From the NCBI RefSeq assembly GCF_900465055.1, contig NZ_LS483250.1, positions 1,426,001 to 1,490,000 of the forward strand: DNA of 64,000 nucleotides, given 5' to 3'. Numbering within the stretch: position 1 is the stretch's first letter; the number at the start of each line of letters is the position of its first letter. The notes under the pieces were generated by a model, which was not told where the DNA came from, did no database searches, and saw nothing but the letters and a program-made list of their open reading frames with translations. The translations under genes were made by a program, and so were the position numbers. This DNA is from Moritella yayanosii (GTDB lineage Bacteria > Pseudomonadota > Gammaproteobacteria > Enterobacterales > Moritellaceae). This document shows, in pieces, positions 27,077-36,395 of the stretch.

Positions 27077-27143
27077 GGGCAAGTCACAGTTACTGCATTT
27101 TATGTAGTTTTATTACCAAAAATTGTCTTGTGACAACTTGCCC
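27077..27143. promoter_or_regulatory. imperfect inverted repeat over the tpiA -35 region
   Basis: GGGCAAGTCACA (27077-27088) and TGTGACAACTTGCCC (27129-27143) are inverted copies, the second with three extra bases. The right arm covers the tpiA -35 hexamer. It could be an operator or part of a terminator for elyC (no T-run follows). Confidence 0.35.
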
Positions 27144-27165
27144 TGACGCTAGATGACTCTATAAT
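27138..27165 (+). promoter_or_regulatory. putative tpiA promoter
   Basis: TTGCCC and TATAAT with a 16-base spacer, about 95 bases before the tpiA ATG. The -10 is a perfect match. Confidence 0.6.
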
Positions 27166-27176
27166 CATCTCATGTT

Positions 27177-27225
27177 TTCAACTTAAGTAACTTTAGTCAT
27201 TGTTACTCAAGTCAACTAAGTTGAA
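27177..27225 (+). promoter_or_regulatory. stem-loop at the 5' end of the tpiA leader
   Basis: Nested arms TTCAACTTA/TAAGTTGAA and AGTAAC/GTTACT, the outer pair beginning about five bases after the predicted transcription start. Possibly an mRNA-stabilising 5' hairpin. Confidence 0.45.
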
Positions 27226-27258
27226 GAAAAATAGCTTTAAACCATATCGGAGATAGAC

Positions 27259-28014
27259 ATGAGACAAGCACTAGTAATGGGTAACTGGAAATTAAACGCA
27301 ACTAAAGCATCTGTAGAAGCTTTAATTAACGGTTTAGTTGATGCGGCAAAAGACAATGCAACTGTTGAAGTTGCTGTATGCCCTCCTGCTATTTTTATCC
27401 CACAAGTTGAAGCATTAACTGCTAACACTGCAATTAGCTACGGCGCACAAGATTGTGACGTTAATACAGCTGGCGCATTCACTGGCGAAAACTCAGCAGT
27501 AATGTTAAAAGAATTCGGTTGTAAATACACTCTGGTTGGTCACAGCGAACGTCGTGTTATACACGGTGAATCAAGCGAAGTTGTTGCTGAAAAATTTGCT
27601 GTTGCACAAGAAAATGGCCTAGTACCTGTACTTTGTATCGGTGAAACACTAGCACAATTCGAAGCTGGCGAAACTAAAGCTGTTGTTGAAGCGCAACTGC
27701 AAGCCGTTGTCACTAAATCGGGTATCACATCGCTAAACAATGCAGTAATTGCATACGAACCAGTTTGGGCAATCGGTACTGGTAAAACAGCAACACCAGA
27801 AATTGCACAAGACATCCACGCGCATATCCGTTCATGGTTAGCAGAGCAAGATGCTGCAGTAGCAAATAAAGTTCAAATCCTTTATGGTGGTTCAGTTAAA
27901 GGCGCTAACGCTGCTGAATTATTCGGTCAAGCAGACATTGATGGCGGCCTAGTTGGCGGCGCTTCACTAGACGCGGTAGAATTCTCTAAAGTTATTGCAG
28001 GTGCTTCTGCATAA
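27259..28014 (+). CDS. tpiA: triosephosphate isomerase
   Basis: 251 residues, full length. It interconverts dihydroxyacetone phosphate and glyceraldehyde 3-phosphate. Substrate Asn and Lys lie in GNWKLN (N9, K11), the catalytic His in LVGHSERR, the catalytic Glu in AYEPVWAIGTGKTATP (followed by loop 6), and the phosphate grip in LYGGSVKG and GGLVGGASL. The coding sequence uses favoured codons, as in highly expressed genes. Functionally linked to pfkA just downstream and to the dihydroxyacetone kinase island further right. Confidence 0.98.
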   Translation: MRQALVMGNWKLNATKASVEALINGLVDAAKDNATVEVAVCPPAIFIPQVEALTANTAISYGAQDCDVNTAGAFTGENSAVMLKEFGCKYTLVGHSERRVIHGESSEVVAEKFAVAQENGLVPVLCIGETLAQFEAGETKAVVEAQLQAVVTKSGITSLNNAVIAYEPVWAIGTGKTATPEIAQDIHAHIRSWLAEQDAAVANKVQILYGGSVKGANAAELFGQADIDGGLVGGASLDAVEFSKVIAGASA

Positions 28015-28056
28015 TTGCTTATCAAAATCTAACATAATTGCTTATCAAAATCTAAT
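28011..28056. repeat. 23-base tandem duplication at the tpiA stop codon
   Basis: ATAATTGCTTATCAAAATCT plus three more bases occurs twice back to back; only the last base differs. The first copy contains the tpiA TAA. Confidence 0.9.
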
Positions 28057-28089
28057 ATAGAGAAATTTATACTCTGCATTGGGAATAAA

Positions 28090-28133
28090 AGTGTAGTAAT
28101 GCTAATTGCTCAACAATTTTGTATTACTACACT
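28090..28133 (+). terminator. tpiA terminator
   Basis: AGTGTAGTAAT and ATTACTACACT are perfect 11-base arms, followed by CCTTTCTT. A 22-base loop makes it a long but plausible hairpin terminator. The rest of the 400-base gap to pfkA is AT-rich with no gene that I can see. Confidence 0.65.
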
Positions 28134-28415
28134 CCTTTCTTATTAAACTAATATTTTTCAAAATAAAATTGCATCGAGGCATTATTTTATTTAACGAGTA
28201 AAAGTTTCATATGAAAGCGTGATTAGTATCACTTTAGTAATAAAATAAGTCACAAAGACACAGAAAAGAATAAATCGTTATAATAAATAAAAAGTAGCAG
28301 CAACAGATAAACTATAATTGGTGTGCTAAATGAATGAACAAGCGTGCCATCACCTGCTGCAACAGTACTCTAACCCAATAAATAAGTATCATAGATTGAT
28401 ATATTTGAGGCTTCA

Positions 28416-29378
28416 ATGATTAAAAGAATAGGTGTTTTAACAAGTGGTGGTGATGCACCAGGCATGAACGCAGCAATCCGAGCTGTTGTGCGTGAAGGCT
28501 TACATCTTGGTTTAGAAGTTTATGGTATTTACGACGGTTATGCAGGTTTACACCAAGATCGCATCGAGAAACTTGATCGTAAATCAGTTTCTGATGTGAT
28601 TAACCGTGGTGGTACTTTCCTAGGCTCTGCACGTTTTCCTGAATTTAAAAAAGAAAGCGTACGTAGAGAAGCCATTGAGAACCTTAAAAAACACGATATC
28701 GACGCACTTGTTGTGATCGGTGGTGACGGTTCTTACATGGGCGCGAAAAAACTCACTGAAATGGGCTTCCCATGTATCGGTATTCCAGGAACAATTGATA
28801 ACGATATTCCAGGCACAACTTATACGATTGGTTTTGATACTGCTCTTAACACTGTTGTTGACGCAATTGACCGTTTACGCGATACGTCAACATCACATCA
28901 ACGTATTTCTATTGTTGAGATCATGGGCCGCTACTGTGGTGATTTAACCTTAGGTGCAGCTGTAGCCGGTGGTGCAGAATTCGTGGTGATCCCAGAAAAA
29001 GGTTACAACGAAGCTGAACTACTCAAACAAATTCAAGCCGGTATCGATAAAGGTAAAAAACACGCGATCATTGCGATGTGTGAACACGTAACAGATGTAA
29101 ATGTACTGGCTAAGCATATTGAAAAAGAAACAGGCCGTGAAACACGTGCTACGATCCTAGGTCATTTACAACGTGGCGGCACACCAACAGCGCGTGACCG
29201 TATTATGGCAAGTCGTATGGGTTCATATGCAGTTAAGCTATTAATTGATGGTGAAGGCGGTCGTTGTGTCGGTCTAATGAACTCACAAATGGTGCATCAT
29301 GACATTATTGATTGTATTGAAAATATGAAACGTCCTTTCAATCAAGAACTGTTTGATCTGTCGGACTCGTTATTCTAA
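28416..29378 (+). CDS. pfkA: ATP-dependent 6-phosphofructokinase
   Basis: 320 residues, the exact bacterial PfkA length. It phosphorylates fructose 6-phosphate. ATP site [10 protein letters not shown] (residues 11-20) and GGDGSYMGA; catalytic [20 protein letters not shown]; fructose 6-phosphate site [12 protein letters not shown] and [14 protein letters not shown]. The Gly of GGDGS marks it as ATP- rather than pyrophosphate-dependent. Single gene with its own terminator. Confidence 0.98.
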   Translation: MIKRIGVLTSGGDAPGMNAAIRAVVREGLHLGLEVYGIYDGYAGLHQDRIEKLDRKSVSDVINRGGTFLGSARFPEFKKESVRREAIENLKKHDIDALVVIGGDGSYMGAKKLTEMGFPCIGIPGTIDNDIPGTTYTIGFDTALNTVVDAIDRLRDTSTSHQRISIVEIMGRYCGDLTLGAAVAGGAEFVVIPEKGYNEAELLKQIQAGIDKGKKHAIIAMCEHVTDVNVLAKHIEKETGRETRATILGHLQRGGTPTARDRIMASRMGSYAVKLLIDGEGGRCVGLMNSQMVHHDIIDCIENMKRPFNQELFDLSDSLF

Positions 29379-29413
29379 ACACATTCAGTGTCATTCAGTT
29401 TTAGATAAAATGT

Positions 29414-29449
29414 AAAAATCGAAACCAATGTTAGTTGGTTTCGATTTTT
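29414..29449. terminator. bidirectional terminator between pfkA and uvrB
   Basis: AAAAATCGAAACCAA-tgttag-TTGGTTTCGATTTTT, perfect 15-base arms with A-run and T-run, serving both convergent genes. Confidence 0.93.
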
Positions 29450-29507
29450 ATGCTTTAACTTTATATGTTTTACATATTGCAGTCATTATTGAAACGTCTG
29501 TGTACCG

Positions 29508-31502
29508 TTATTGAATTAATTGCTCACGCAGTTTAGCCACTTTATCACGGGTTTCACCGGCTTTTTCAAATTCTAGATCTTGTGCATACTTATACATTTG
29601 CTCTTCTAAGCGTACGATCTCTTTACTCAGTGCTGCAGGCGTAAACATCGCATACGTCGCTTTTTGCTCAGCAATAAACATCATTTGTTGCTCTGGTGTT
29701 CTACCTATATTTAAGGCATCTCCGACCTTTTTCTTTAATCCTTTTGGTGTAATGCCATGCTTCACGTTATGCTCATGTTGCAAAGCACGGCGCCGATCGG
29801 TTTCACTGATGGCTTTAGCCATCGCTTTGGTGATACGATTAGCATATAAGATAGCTTTACCTTCTAAGTTACGCGCCGCACGACCAATAGTCTGGATCAA
29901 CGAACGCTCAGAACGTAAGAAACCTTCTTTATCAGCATCCAAGATAGCGACCAAAGAAACCTCTGGAATATCGAGACCTTCACGCAGCAAGTTAATCCCA
30001 ACCAGTACATCAAATACACCTAAACGTAGGTCGCGAATAATTTCCACACGTTCAACGGTATCAATGTCGGAGTGCAGATAGCGAACCTTAACGCCATGAT
30101 CGGCGAGGTATTCTGCTAAATCTTCAGACATACGCTTAGTTAACGTCGTCGCCAGTACCCTTTCACCTTTCGCCACTCGAATATTAATTTCACTGAGCAG
30201 ATCATCAACTTGCGTATCAACAGGACGCACTTCAATGATTGGATCTAATAATCCTGTCGGTCGTACGAGTTGTTGAACAATCTCACCTTCACAGCGATCC
30301 AGCTCGTATTGACTTGGTGTTGCAGATACATACAAGGTTTGTGGTGCAATGGATTCAAACTCTTCAAACTTAAGCGGTCTGTTATCTAAGGCAGATGGTA
30401 AACGAAAACCAAACTCAACCAGCGTTTCTTTACGTGAGCGGTCACCTTTATACATAGCCCCAATTTGTGGCACGGTAACGTGAGACTCATCAATGACCAA
30501 TATGCCATCATCAGGTAAATAGTCTAATAAGGTCGGAGGCGCATCACCTGGTACACGCCCTGATAAATAGCGAGAGTAATTTTCAATTCCCGAGCAGTAA
30601 CCAAGCTCTTGCATCATCTCAATATCAAACTGCACGCGTTGACTGATCCGCTGTTCTTCAATTAATTTATTCGCTGATAATAGTTGTTTCTTACGCTCTG
30701 ACAATTCCACCTTAATGTGTTCAATTGCAGATAAGATCTTTTCTCTTGGGGTAACATAGTGAGTCTTAGGATAAATAGTCGCCCGCTCTACTGTTTTTTC
30801 AACCGCACCCGTTAACGGATCAAAATAGCTGATACGTTCAATTTCATCATCAAACATTTCAATACGCACTGCGTGTTTATCTGATTCAGCTGGATAGATA
30901 TCAATAACCTCACCACGAACACGGAAGGTAGAACGTTTAAAATCCATATCGTTGCGGATATATTGCAACTCAGCTAAACGACGAATAATACTACGCTGGC
31001 TAATTATCTCACCAACAGACACATGCAACATCATTTTTAGATACGACTTAGGATCACCCAAACCGTAAATAGCAGACACCGATGCAATTAAGATAACATC
31101 ACGACGCTCTAATAATGCTTTAGTTGCTGACAGACGCATTTGTTCAATATGTGCATTGACTGCCGCATCTTTCTCAATAAAGGTGTCTGTACTTGGTACG
31201 TACGCTTCTGGTTGATAATAATCGTAGTAAGAAACAAAATACTCAACCGCATTATTAGGGAAAAAACCTTTCATCTCAGCATAGAGCTGTGCGGCAAGCG
31301 TTTTGTTGGGTGCCATAATCAAGGTAGGACGATTTAATTGCGCAATCATATTCGCGACAGTGTAGGTTTTACCCGAACCTGTTACGCCTAATAAAGTTTG
31401 ACAGGCAACACCAGCATTAAAACTATCGACCAGCTTTTCAATCGCTTGAGGCTGATCACCACTCGGGGTATATTCAGAACATAAATCGAATAAAATCGTC
31501 AT
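29508..31502 (-). CDS. uvrB: UvrB, excinuclease ABC helicase subunit
   Basis: 664 residues. It loads at damage with UvrA and positions UvrC. Walker A GVTGSGKT (39-46), the beta-hairpin [18 protein letters not shown] that separates strands, [14 protein letters not shown] (motif II), [21 protein letters not shown] (motif VI) and the C-terminal UVR helix pair [17 protein letters not shown] that contacts UvrC. No LexA box with correct spacing is visible upstream, so SOS control is not supported by what I see. Confidence 0.98.
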   Translation of the reverse strand: MTILFDLCSEYTPSGDQPQAIEKLVDSFNAGVACQTLLGVTGSGKTYTVANMIAQLNRPTLIMAPNKTLAAQLYAEMKGFFPNNAVEYFVSYYDYYQPEAYVPSTDTFIEKDAAVNAHIEQMRLSATKALLERRDVILIASVSAIYGLGDPKSYLKMMLHVSVGEIISQRSIIRRLAELQYIRNDMDFKRSTFRVRGEVIDIYPAESDKHAVRIEMFDDEIERISYFDPLTGAVEKTVERATIYPKTHYVTPREKILSAIEHIKVELSERKKQLLSANKLIEEQRISQRVQFDIEMMQELGYCSGIENYSRYLSGRVPGDAPPTLLDYLPDDGILVIDESHVTVPQIGAMYKGDRSRKETLVEFGFRLPSALDNRPLKFEEFESIAPQTLYVSATPSQYELDRCEGEIVQQLVRPTGLLDPIIEVRPVDTQVDDLLSEINIRVAKGERVLATTLTKRMSEDLAEYLADHGVKVRYLHSDIDTVERVEIIRDLRLGVFDVLVGINLLREGLDIPEVSLVAILDADKEGFLRSERSLIQTIGRAARNLEGKAILYANRITKAMAKAISETDRRRALQHEHNVKHGITPKGLKKKVGDALNIGRTPEQQMMFIAEQKATYAMFTPAALSKEIVRLEEQMYKYAQDLEFEKAGETRDKVAKLREQLIQ

Positions 31503-32139
31503 TATTTAAGATCACAACTCGGTTTTTAAATTTATATATTCCCCATAATACCAATTTACGCTTAGCGCGCCATAACAATTACCTCTACTCGTTTATAGTT
31601 TAAATAAACAAGTCGAAGCCAAGCTTTAAACAACAGCGAAAAGCAATATGTCAAGCTGTTACCAACAGTTTTATAAAATAGATTTTTTATGGTTATTTTT
31701 GATACAAGCATTTAAAGTGATTACTTACCACAGTTTAAATTCTAATTATAATATAAGTAACCAATTGATTTAAAACAAATATACAGGAATTTAACGGCTG
31801 AAATACAACAATTATAAATATCAACTGTTACTCGTTTTTCACTTTTACAGATTTAATCAACAGAGTTACCCACAGATTCAGTGGATAACTCAATAAAAAC
31901 TGTCATATTCACAGGCCTTACTACAAAAGAAGACATATAGTTGTGTATTAAATGAAAATCCTCATATAATGAGAAGTCAAAAAAAAATTTAACCTCATAC
32001 TACGAGTATGACGCCAATATTTAACGGCTTGCCGTATAAATCAACTGTTTACTTAAGCTACGCTATCAGTATTTCTTAGCCAGCATCGTTCAGTTATTCT
32101 ACAAAAAAAACGCAAATAACAGTTTTGACCGTTTTATCA
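31503..32139. other. long AT-rich gap between uvrB and the tRNA cluster
   Basis: About 640 bases without a gene. It holds the uvrB promoter (minus strand) and two inverted DnaA-box-like nonamers at 31866-31888. No RNA gene recognised. Confidence 0.5.
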
Positions 32140-32168
32140 TTGACAGTAGAATCATCTAACCTTAATAT
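32140..32168 (+). promoter_or_regulatory. promoter of the tRNA-Asn cluster
   Basis: TTGACA, 17 bases, TAATAT, followed by the GC-rich discriminator TCGCCCC that is typical of stable-RNA promoters under stringent control. It lies 32 bases before the first tRNA. Confidence 0.7.
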
Positions 32169-32199
32169 TCGCCCCGTCTTCGAAACAAAGACAAGTAAT

Positions 32200-32275
32200 T
32201 CCCCTTTAGTTCAGTTGGTAGAACGGTGGACTGTTAATCCATATGTCGCTAGTTCAAGTCTAGCAAGGGGAGCCA
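32200..32275 (+). tRNA. tRNA-Asn(GTT), copy 1
   Basis: 76 bases with encoded CCA. Acceptor stem TCCCCTT/AAGGGGA, anticodon loop CTGTTAATC (anticodon GTT), T arm CTAGTTCAAGTCTAG. All parts pair. First of five tandem copies. Confidence 0.97.
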
Positions 32276-32407
32276 TATTTTCTTTCTTTACAGAGAAAGT
32301 AACAGTTAGTGATTTATTACCCTGTATTAACCTACACAGTAATCATCATTAATTGGCTTCACTAGAAGCACATAACTTATTAGCTTCAATAGAAGCAAAC
32401 GAATAAT

Positions 32408-32483
32408 TCCCCTTTAGTTCAGTTGGTAGAACGGTGGACTGTTAATCCATATGTCGCTAGTTCAAGTCTAGCAAGGGGAGCCA
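32408..32483 (+). tRNA. tRNA-Asn(GTT), copy 2
   Basis: Identical in sequence to copy 1, CCA encoded. Confidence 0.97.
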
Positions 32484-32573
32484 CATTTTCTTTCTTTACA
32501 GAGAAAGTAACAGTTAGTGATTTATTACATAATGTACATCATTAGTTGGCTTCAATAGAAGCACACGAATAAT

Positions 32574-32649
32574 TCCCCTTTAGTTCAGTTGGTAGAACGG
32601 TGGACTGTTAATCCATATGTCGCTAGTTCAAGTCTAGCAAGGGGAGCCA
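32574..32649 (+). tRNA. tRNA-Asn(GTT), copy 3
   Basis: Identical in sequence to copy 1, CCA encoded; the preceding spacer is the shortest (90 bases). Confidence 0.97.
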
Positions 32650-32754
32650 TATTTTCTTTCTTTACAGAGAAAGTAACAGTTAGTGATTTATTACCCTGTA
32701 TTAACCTACACAGTAATCATCATTAATTGGCTTCACTAGAAGCACACGAATAAT

Positions 32755-32830
32755 TCCCCTTTAGTTCAGTTGGTAGAACGGTGGACTGTTAATCCATATG
32801 TCGCTAGTTCAAGTCTAGCAAGGGGAGCCA
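32755..32830 (+). tRNA. tRNA-Asn(GTT), copy 4
   Basis: Identical in sequence to copy 1, CCA encoded. Confidence 0.97.
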
Positions 32831-32935
32831 CATTTTCTTTCTTTACAGAGAAAGTAACAGTTAGTGATTTATTACCCTGTATTAATTTACACCGTAAGCA
32901 TCATTAGTTGGCTTCACTAGAAGCACACGAATAAT

Positions 32936-33011
32936 TCCCCTTTAGTTCAGTTGGTAGAACGGTGGACTGTTAATCCATATGTCGCTAGTTCAAGTCTAGC
33001 AAGGGGAGCCA
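32936..33011 (+). tRNA. tRNA-Asn(GTT), copy 5
   Basis: Identical in sequence to copy 1, CCA encoded. Last gene of the array; no strong terminator is visible in the 230 bases after it. Confidence 0.97.
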
Positions 33012-33243
33012 CTTTCTTTATCTAATAATATACTCCTGTATTGTCATACACTTAAAACAATTCATTAATACCTTTCGATTAAATATACATTTCTAGTTAA
33101 ACTCGTACTCCCACTAAAGTAGGGTTTCCTTATCAAATCGTGTCCTCTATCCCATATTCTTTATCAAAGCCCTGCTATGCATAGTTTTATTGATCTAAAC
33201 AGGTTAGTCTAGCCTATCAGGGATGTAACATATTATAGGGATA

Positions 33244-35109
33244 ATGAAAATGACGGATTATTTTCGCTGCAACCTTTTCCTCACATTTGTTTTTTTATGC
33301 ATGTTGTTCAGTGCGTTAGGTTTTAGCTACCAATCATTAAACTCATCATTAGCGGTCCAAGGCAGTGCTATTAATTATGCACTAAGTCAAAAGATAACTG
33401 TCGATTCAATTACTGATGATAATACTAAGTTACTTACAGACCGCCTCGCGTTAAGCCAATTATTCATTCAAACAGAATCGATATCATCAAGTTGGGAATC
33501 AAATATCAACTATCCTACTCTGATCCAACTTATTTTTCCGCAGTTAGCTAAACAGTTTTCGGGGGCGACAGACTTATTCAGTTATAAATTTAAGTTAAAG
33601 TTCAGTGAAAAAGATAACGCCGTTATTCAATTATTAAGCACTTTTATCATTTCACTCTGTATCGCCTATTTATTATGCCTCGCATCCGTTAAGCGATTAT
33701 TAATTAATGTCGAAAAAAACATCCTGCACGAAATCGGTAATACCATAAAACCAAAGCACCAATCTTTTCCGGCGGTCACTCGTCTTCTTGCTCAGCATAA
33801 AGCCGAACATCGTAACAAATTACAAGGTCAGCACGATAAGATCGAAGCATTATCAAAACAAATCCACATGGATAATTTAACTGGTTTATACAATCGGTTT
33901 TTTTTTCGTGGCGAGCTTGTGGATTTTTTATCAGCGAAAAAGCAATCTCAATCTGCCATTCTAGCATTAGTTCGAGCGACAGCGCTGGGACATATCAATA
34001 AGCATAGAGGCTTTCAACTCGGTGATGTCTATCTTAAAGATATATCGAATATGCTAAAGCAATGTACAAAACGCTACCCAGACAGCCAACTATATCGTGT
34101 CTCAGGTCCTGATTTTGCCATTCTTATACCTAATATGACTGCCGCTATCGCACATAAACTGGCAAGAGAGATCAAAGCAAATTTAGATGAATATCAATCA
34201 CTGCATGAACTAGAAAATGTCGCTTACATTGGCATTACAACGATTCATTCAGGCCATCAACCGGAACAAGTGCTTGCTCGTGCAGATACGGCCTTAGCCA
34301 AAGCACAACTTGAAGGGCCAAACCATTGGGCTTTTCAGCAACAAGATAGCCAGCAGGATAATCAAGGCCAAATTTATTGGAAAGAAGTCATTGAAGAGGT
34401 CATCAATAAACGCAGTCTGATGTTGCTCAGTCAACCTGTACAACCAATTCATCGCAATATGAAAAATTATCAAGAAATATATACCCGTTTTATTGGTCGT
34501 AATAATGCAGTACTGCCAACTCACACCTTGTTTGCTATGGCGCAACGTTTGGATTACACCGTAAAATTAGACCAAATCATTATTGAAAATATTATCAGTA
34601 ATAGTCGAACTCAAATGGATGGCAACAGTCATTGGGGGGTTAACCTGACGTATAATTCCGTACAAAGTAGCGCATTTATTGTTTGGTTAGAACGCTTATT
34701 ATTACGTGAGCCGAATATTGCCGCCAACCTAGTGTTTGAAATAGATGAAGTGGTATTAGATAGAAATATTGTCTCCAGTAAACGCGCCATGGGTATGTTA
34801 CGTCGTGTTGGCAGTCGCTTTGCAATTAGCAAATTTGGTCACGGTATTCGCTCTTTCAAATTATTTAAAGAACTAAAACCAAATTATATAAAAATAGACA
34901 GTAGCTTGATCCAATCAATTACGAATGATAACGCCAGTCAACAATTTTTACGCATGATCGTCGATGTCGCACACCGCATGAGCTGCCAAGTCATTGCTGA
35001 AGGTGTTGAAGAGTTAGCGCAAAAACAATTACTGGAATCTATGTATGTCGACGGTCTCCAAGGTTATCTCATCGCCAAACCTGCTCCATTGAGCAAAATA
35101 GCCAGTTAA
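33244..35109 (+). CDS. CsrD-like membrane protein with degenerate GGDEF and EAL domains
   Basis: 621 residues. Two membrane helices (about 11-31 and 131-151) enclose a 100-residue periplasmic part. The GGDEF domain has SGPDF at 287-291 in place of the signature. In the EAL domain EIY (411-413) replaces EAL, and FGHGIRS replaces the catalytic DDFGTGYSS. Neither cyclase nor phosphodiesterase activity is expected. Two degenerate domains behind two helices is the architecture of CsrD (MshH), which directs RNase E to the CsrB/C RNAs and so tunes CsrA. A LapD-like c-di-GMP receptor is the alternative. Confidence 0.7.
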   Translation: MKMTDYFRCNLFLTFVFLCMLFSALGFSYQSLNSSLAVQGSAINYALSQKITVDSITDDNTKLLTDRLALSQLFIQTESISSSWESNINYPTLIQLIFPQLAKQFSGATDLFSYKFKLKFSEKDNAVIQLLSTFIISLCIAYLLCLASVKRLLINVEKNILHEIGNTIKPKHQSFPAVTRLLAQHKAEHRNKLQGQHDKIEALSKQIHMDNLTGLYNRFFFRGELVDFLSAKKQSQSAILALVRATALGHINKHRGFQLGDVYLKDISNMLKQCTKRYPDSQLYRVSGPDFAILIPNMTAAIAHKLAREIKANLDEYQSLHELENVAYIGITTIHSGHQPEQVLARADTALAKAQLEGPNHWAFQQQDSQQDNQGQIYWKEVIEEVINKRSLMLLSQPVQPIHRNMKNYQEIYTRFIGRNNAVLPTHTLFAMAQRLDYTVKLDQIIIENIISNSRTQMDGNSHWGVNLTYNSVQSSAFIVWLERLLLREPNIAANLVFEIDEVVLDRNIVSSKRAMGMLRRVGSRFAISKFGHGIRSFKLFKELKPNYIKIDSSLIQSITNDNASQQFLRMIVDVAHRMSCQVIAEGVEELAQKQLLESMYVDGLQGYLIAKPAPLSKIAS

Positions 35110-35124
35110 ATCCTAAAAACCCTA

Positions 35125-35169
35125 GATAACGTAAGGCGACTAATTGATTATTAGCCTTTTTACGTTATC
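35125..35169 (+). terminator. hairpin after the CsrD-like gene
   Basis: GATAACGTAA (35125-35134) and TTACGTTATC (35160-35169) pair perfectly, with inner GGC/GCC. A T-run lies inside the right arm rather than after it, so termination is likely but not certain. Confidence 0.5.
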
Positions 35170-35247
35170 AATTTAGTTCTTTTCTATTGTAACAATGATA
35201 CAGATACCCGATAATATGGCCTCCCATAGTAACTGTATTACTTCATC

Positions 35248-35829
35248 ATGACTGAATATCTCTTATTGCTAGTAAGCACTGTTCTTGTAAACAACTTTGT
35301 GCTCGTTAAATTCTTGGGTTTATGCCCGTTTATGGGTGTATCGAGCAAATTAGAAAGTGCAATAGGCATGTCGTTTGCGACAACGTTTGTATTGACCATT
35401 GCGGCAATGTCTTCATACCTTGTTGAAACCTATATTTTAACGCCGCTCGGCTTAGAATACCTTCGAACACTTAGTTTCATTTTGGTGATTGCTGTTGTTG
35501 TACAGTTTACTGAAATGGTCGTACATAAAACCAGCCCGACGCTTTATCGTTTATTAGGTATTTTCTTGCCCCTTATCACGACTAACTGTGCGGTACTCGG
35601 TGTTGCTTTATTAAATATTAATGAAAAACATAACTTTATCGAAAGTGCAGTATATGGTTTTGGTGCGGCAGTTGGCTTCTCGTTAGTACTAATCTTATTT
35701 GCTGCTATGCGTGAACGTATCGCAGCTGCAGATGTCCCGGCCCCTTTTAAGGGTACTTCAATCGCTATGATCACAGCAGGTCTTATGTCGCTTGCATTCA
35801 TGGGTTTCACGGGATTGGTTAAACTTTAA
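35248..35829 (+). CDS. rnfA: RnfA, membrane subunit of the Rnf complex
   Basis: 193 residues, six membrane helices, opening [29 protein letters not shown], the RnfA/NqrE pattern with a Cys near the membrane mid-plane that helps hold a 2Fe-2S cluster with RnfE. The Rnf complex transfers electrons between NADH and ferredoxin while moving Na+ or H+. First gene of rnfABCDGE; the length is the same as that of E. coli RsxA. Confidence 0.96.
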   Translation: MTEYLLLLVSTVLVNNFVLVKFLGLCPFMGVSSKLESAIGMSFATTFVLTIAAMSSYLVETYILTPLGLEYLRTLSFILVIAVVVQFTEMVVHKTSPTLYRLLGIFLPLITTNCAVLGVALLNINEKHNFIESAVYGFGAAVGFSLVLILFAAMRERIAAADVPAPFKGTSIAMITAGLMSLAFMGFTGLVKL

Positions 35830-35841
35830 CTATTGATAACT

Positions 35842-36390
35842 ATGACTACTATTCTCATTGCAATTATTACCCTTGTTATTCTCGCCGCTTTGTTTGGGCT
35901 CGGGCTCGGCTGGGCTGCTATTCGTTTCAAAGTTGAAGGTAACCCTGTCGTTGAACAGATTGATGCTGAGTTACCACAAACACAATGTGGCCAATGTGGC
36001 TATCCAGGCTGCAAGCCTTATGCAACAGCCGTCGCTAACGGTGAAGAAGTTAACTTATGTGTACCCGGTGGCGCTGATACCGTTGAAAAACTTGCCGATA
36101 TTATGGGTGTTGAAGTTAAACCAATCGCAGAACAGGAACACGACGCCAGTATTAAACTGGTCGCACGTATTATTGAAGAAGACTGCATTGGTTGCACTAA
36201 ATGTATTCAAGCCTGCCCTGTTGACGCAATAGCTGGGGCGACACGTGCTATGCACACTGTGATTGTTGATTCCTGTACCGGGTGTAAGTTATGCGTAGCA
36301 CCCTGTCCTACCGATTGTATCGTGATGGAACCAGTACAAGCTGCCTGGAAATGGCAGTTAGATTCTATCCCAGTCGTCAATATTAAGTAG
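35842..36390 (+). CDS. rnfB: RnfB, iron-sulfur subunit
   Basis: 182 residues from the ATG at 35842 (an in-frame TTG nine bases earlier has no better support). One N-terminal membrane helix, then the Fes domain [13 protein letters not shown] and two 4Fe-4S motifs [12 protein letters not shown] and [12 protein letters not shown]. It takes electrons from ferredoxin and passes them to the membrane subunits. 12 bases after rnfA. Confidence 0.96.
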   Translation: MTTILIAIITLVILAALFGLGLGWAAIRFKVEGNPVVEQIDAELPQTQCGQCGYPGCKPYATAVANGEEVNLCVPGGADTVEKLADIMGVEVKPIAEQEHDASIKLVARIIEEDCIGCTKCIQACPVDAIAGATRAMHTVIVDSCTGCKLCVAPCPTDCIVMEPVQAAWKWQLDSIPVVNIK

Positions 36391-36395
36391 GTTAC

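Larger units (their letters stand above)
32200..33011 (+). repeat. five-fold tandem tRNA-Asn array with conserved spacers
   Basis: Five identical 76-base tRNA-Asn genes with spacers of 132, 90, 105 and 105 bases. The spacers are themselves near copies (TTTTCTTTCTTTACAGAGAA..., AGAAGCACACGAATAAT...), so the unit tRNA+spacer was duplicated recently. The spacer start can fold (TTTCTTT.../AGAGAAAG) and may be a processing signal. Confidence 0.95.

Noticed and set aside
31900-31914. CTGT...ACAG motif upstream of uvrB, possible LexA box
   Set aside because: The spacer is 7 bases, not the 8 needed for a LexA site, and it lies about 400 bases from the uvrB start.
32125-32352. 75-codon open frame running through the first tRNA-Asn
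   Set aside because: It reads across a clear tRNA gene, so it is not a protein gene.
32200-33011. Regularly spaced repeats that could suggest a CRISPR array
   Set aside because: The repeat unit is a 76-base tRNA-Asn and the spacers are similar to each other, the opposite of CRISPR.
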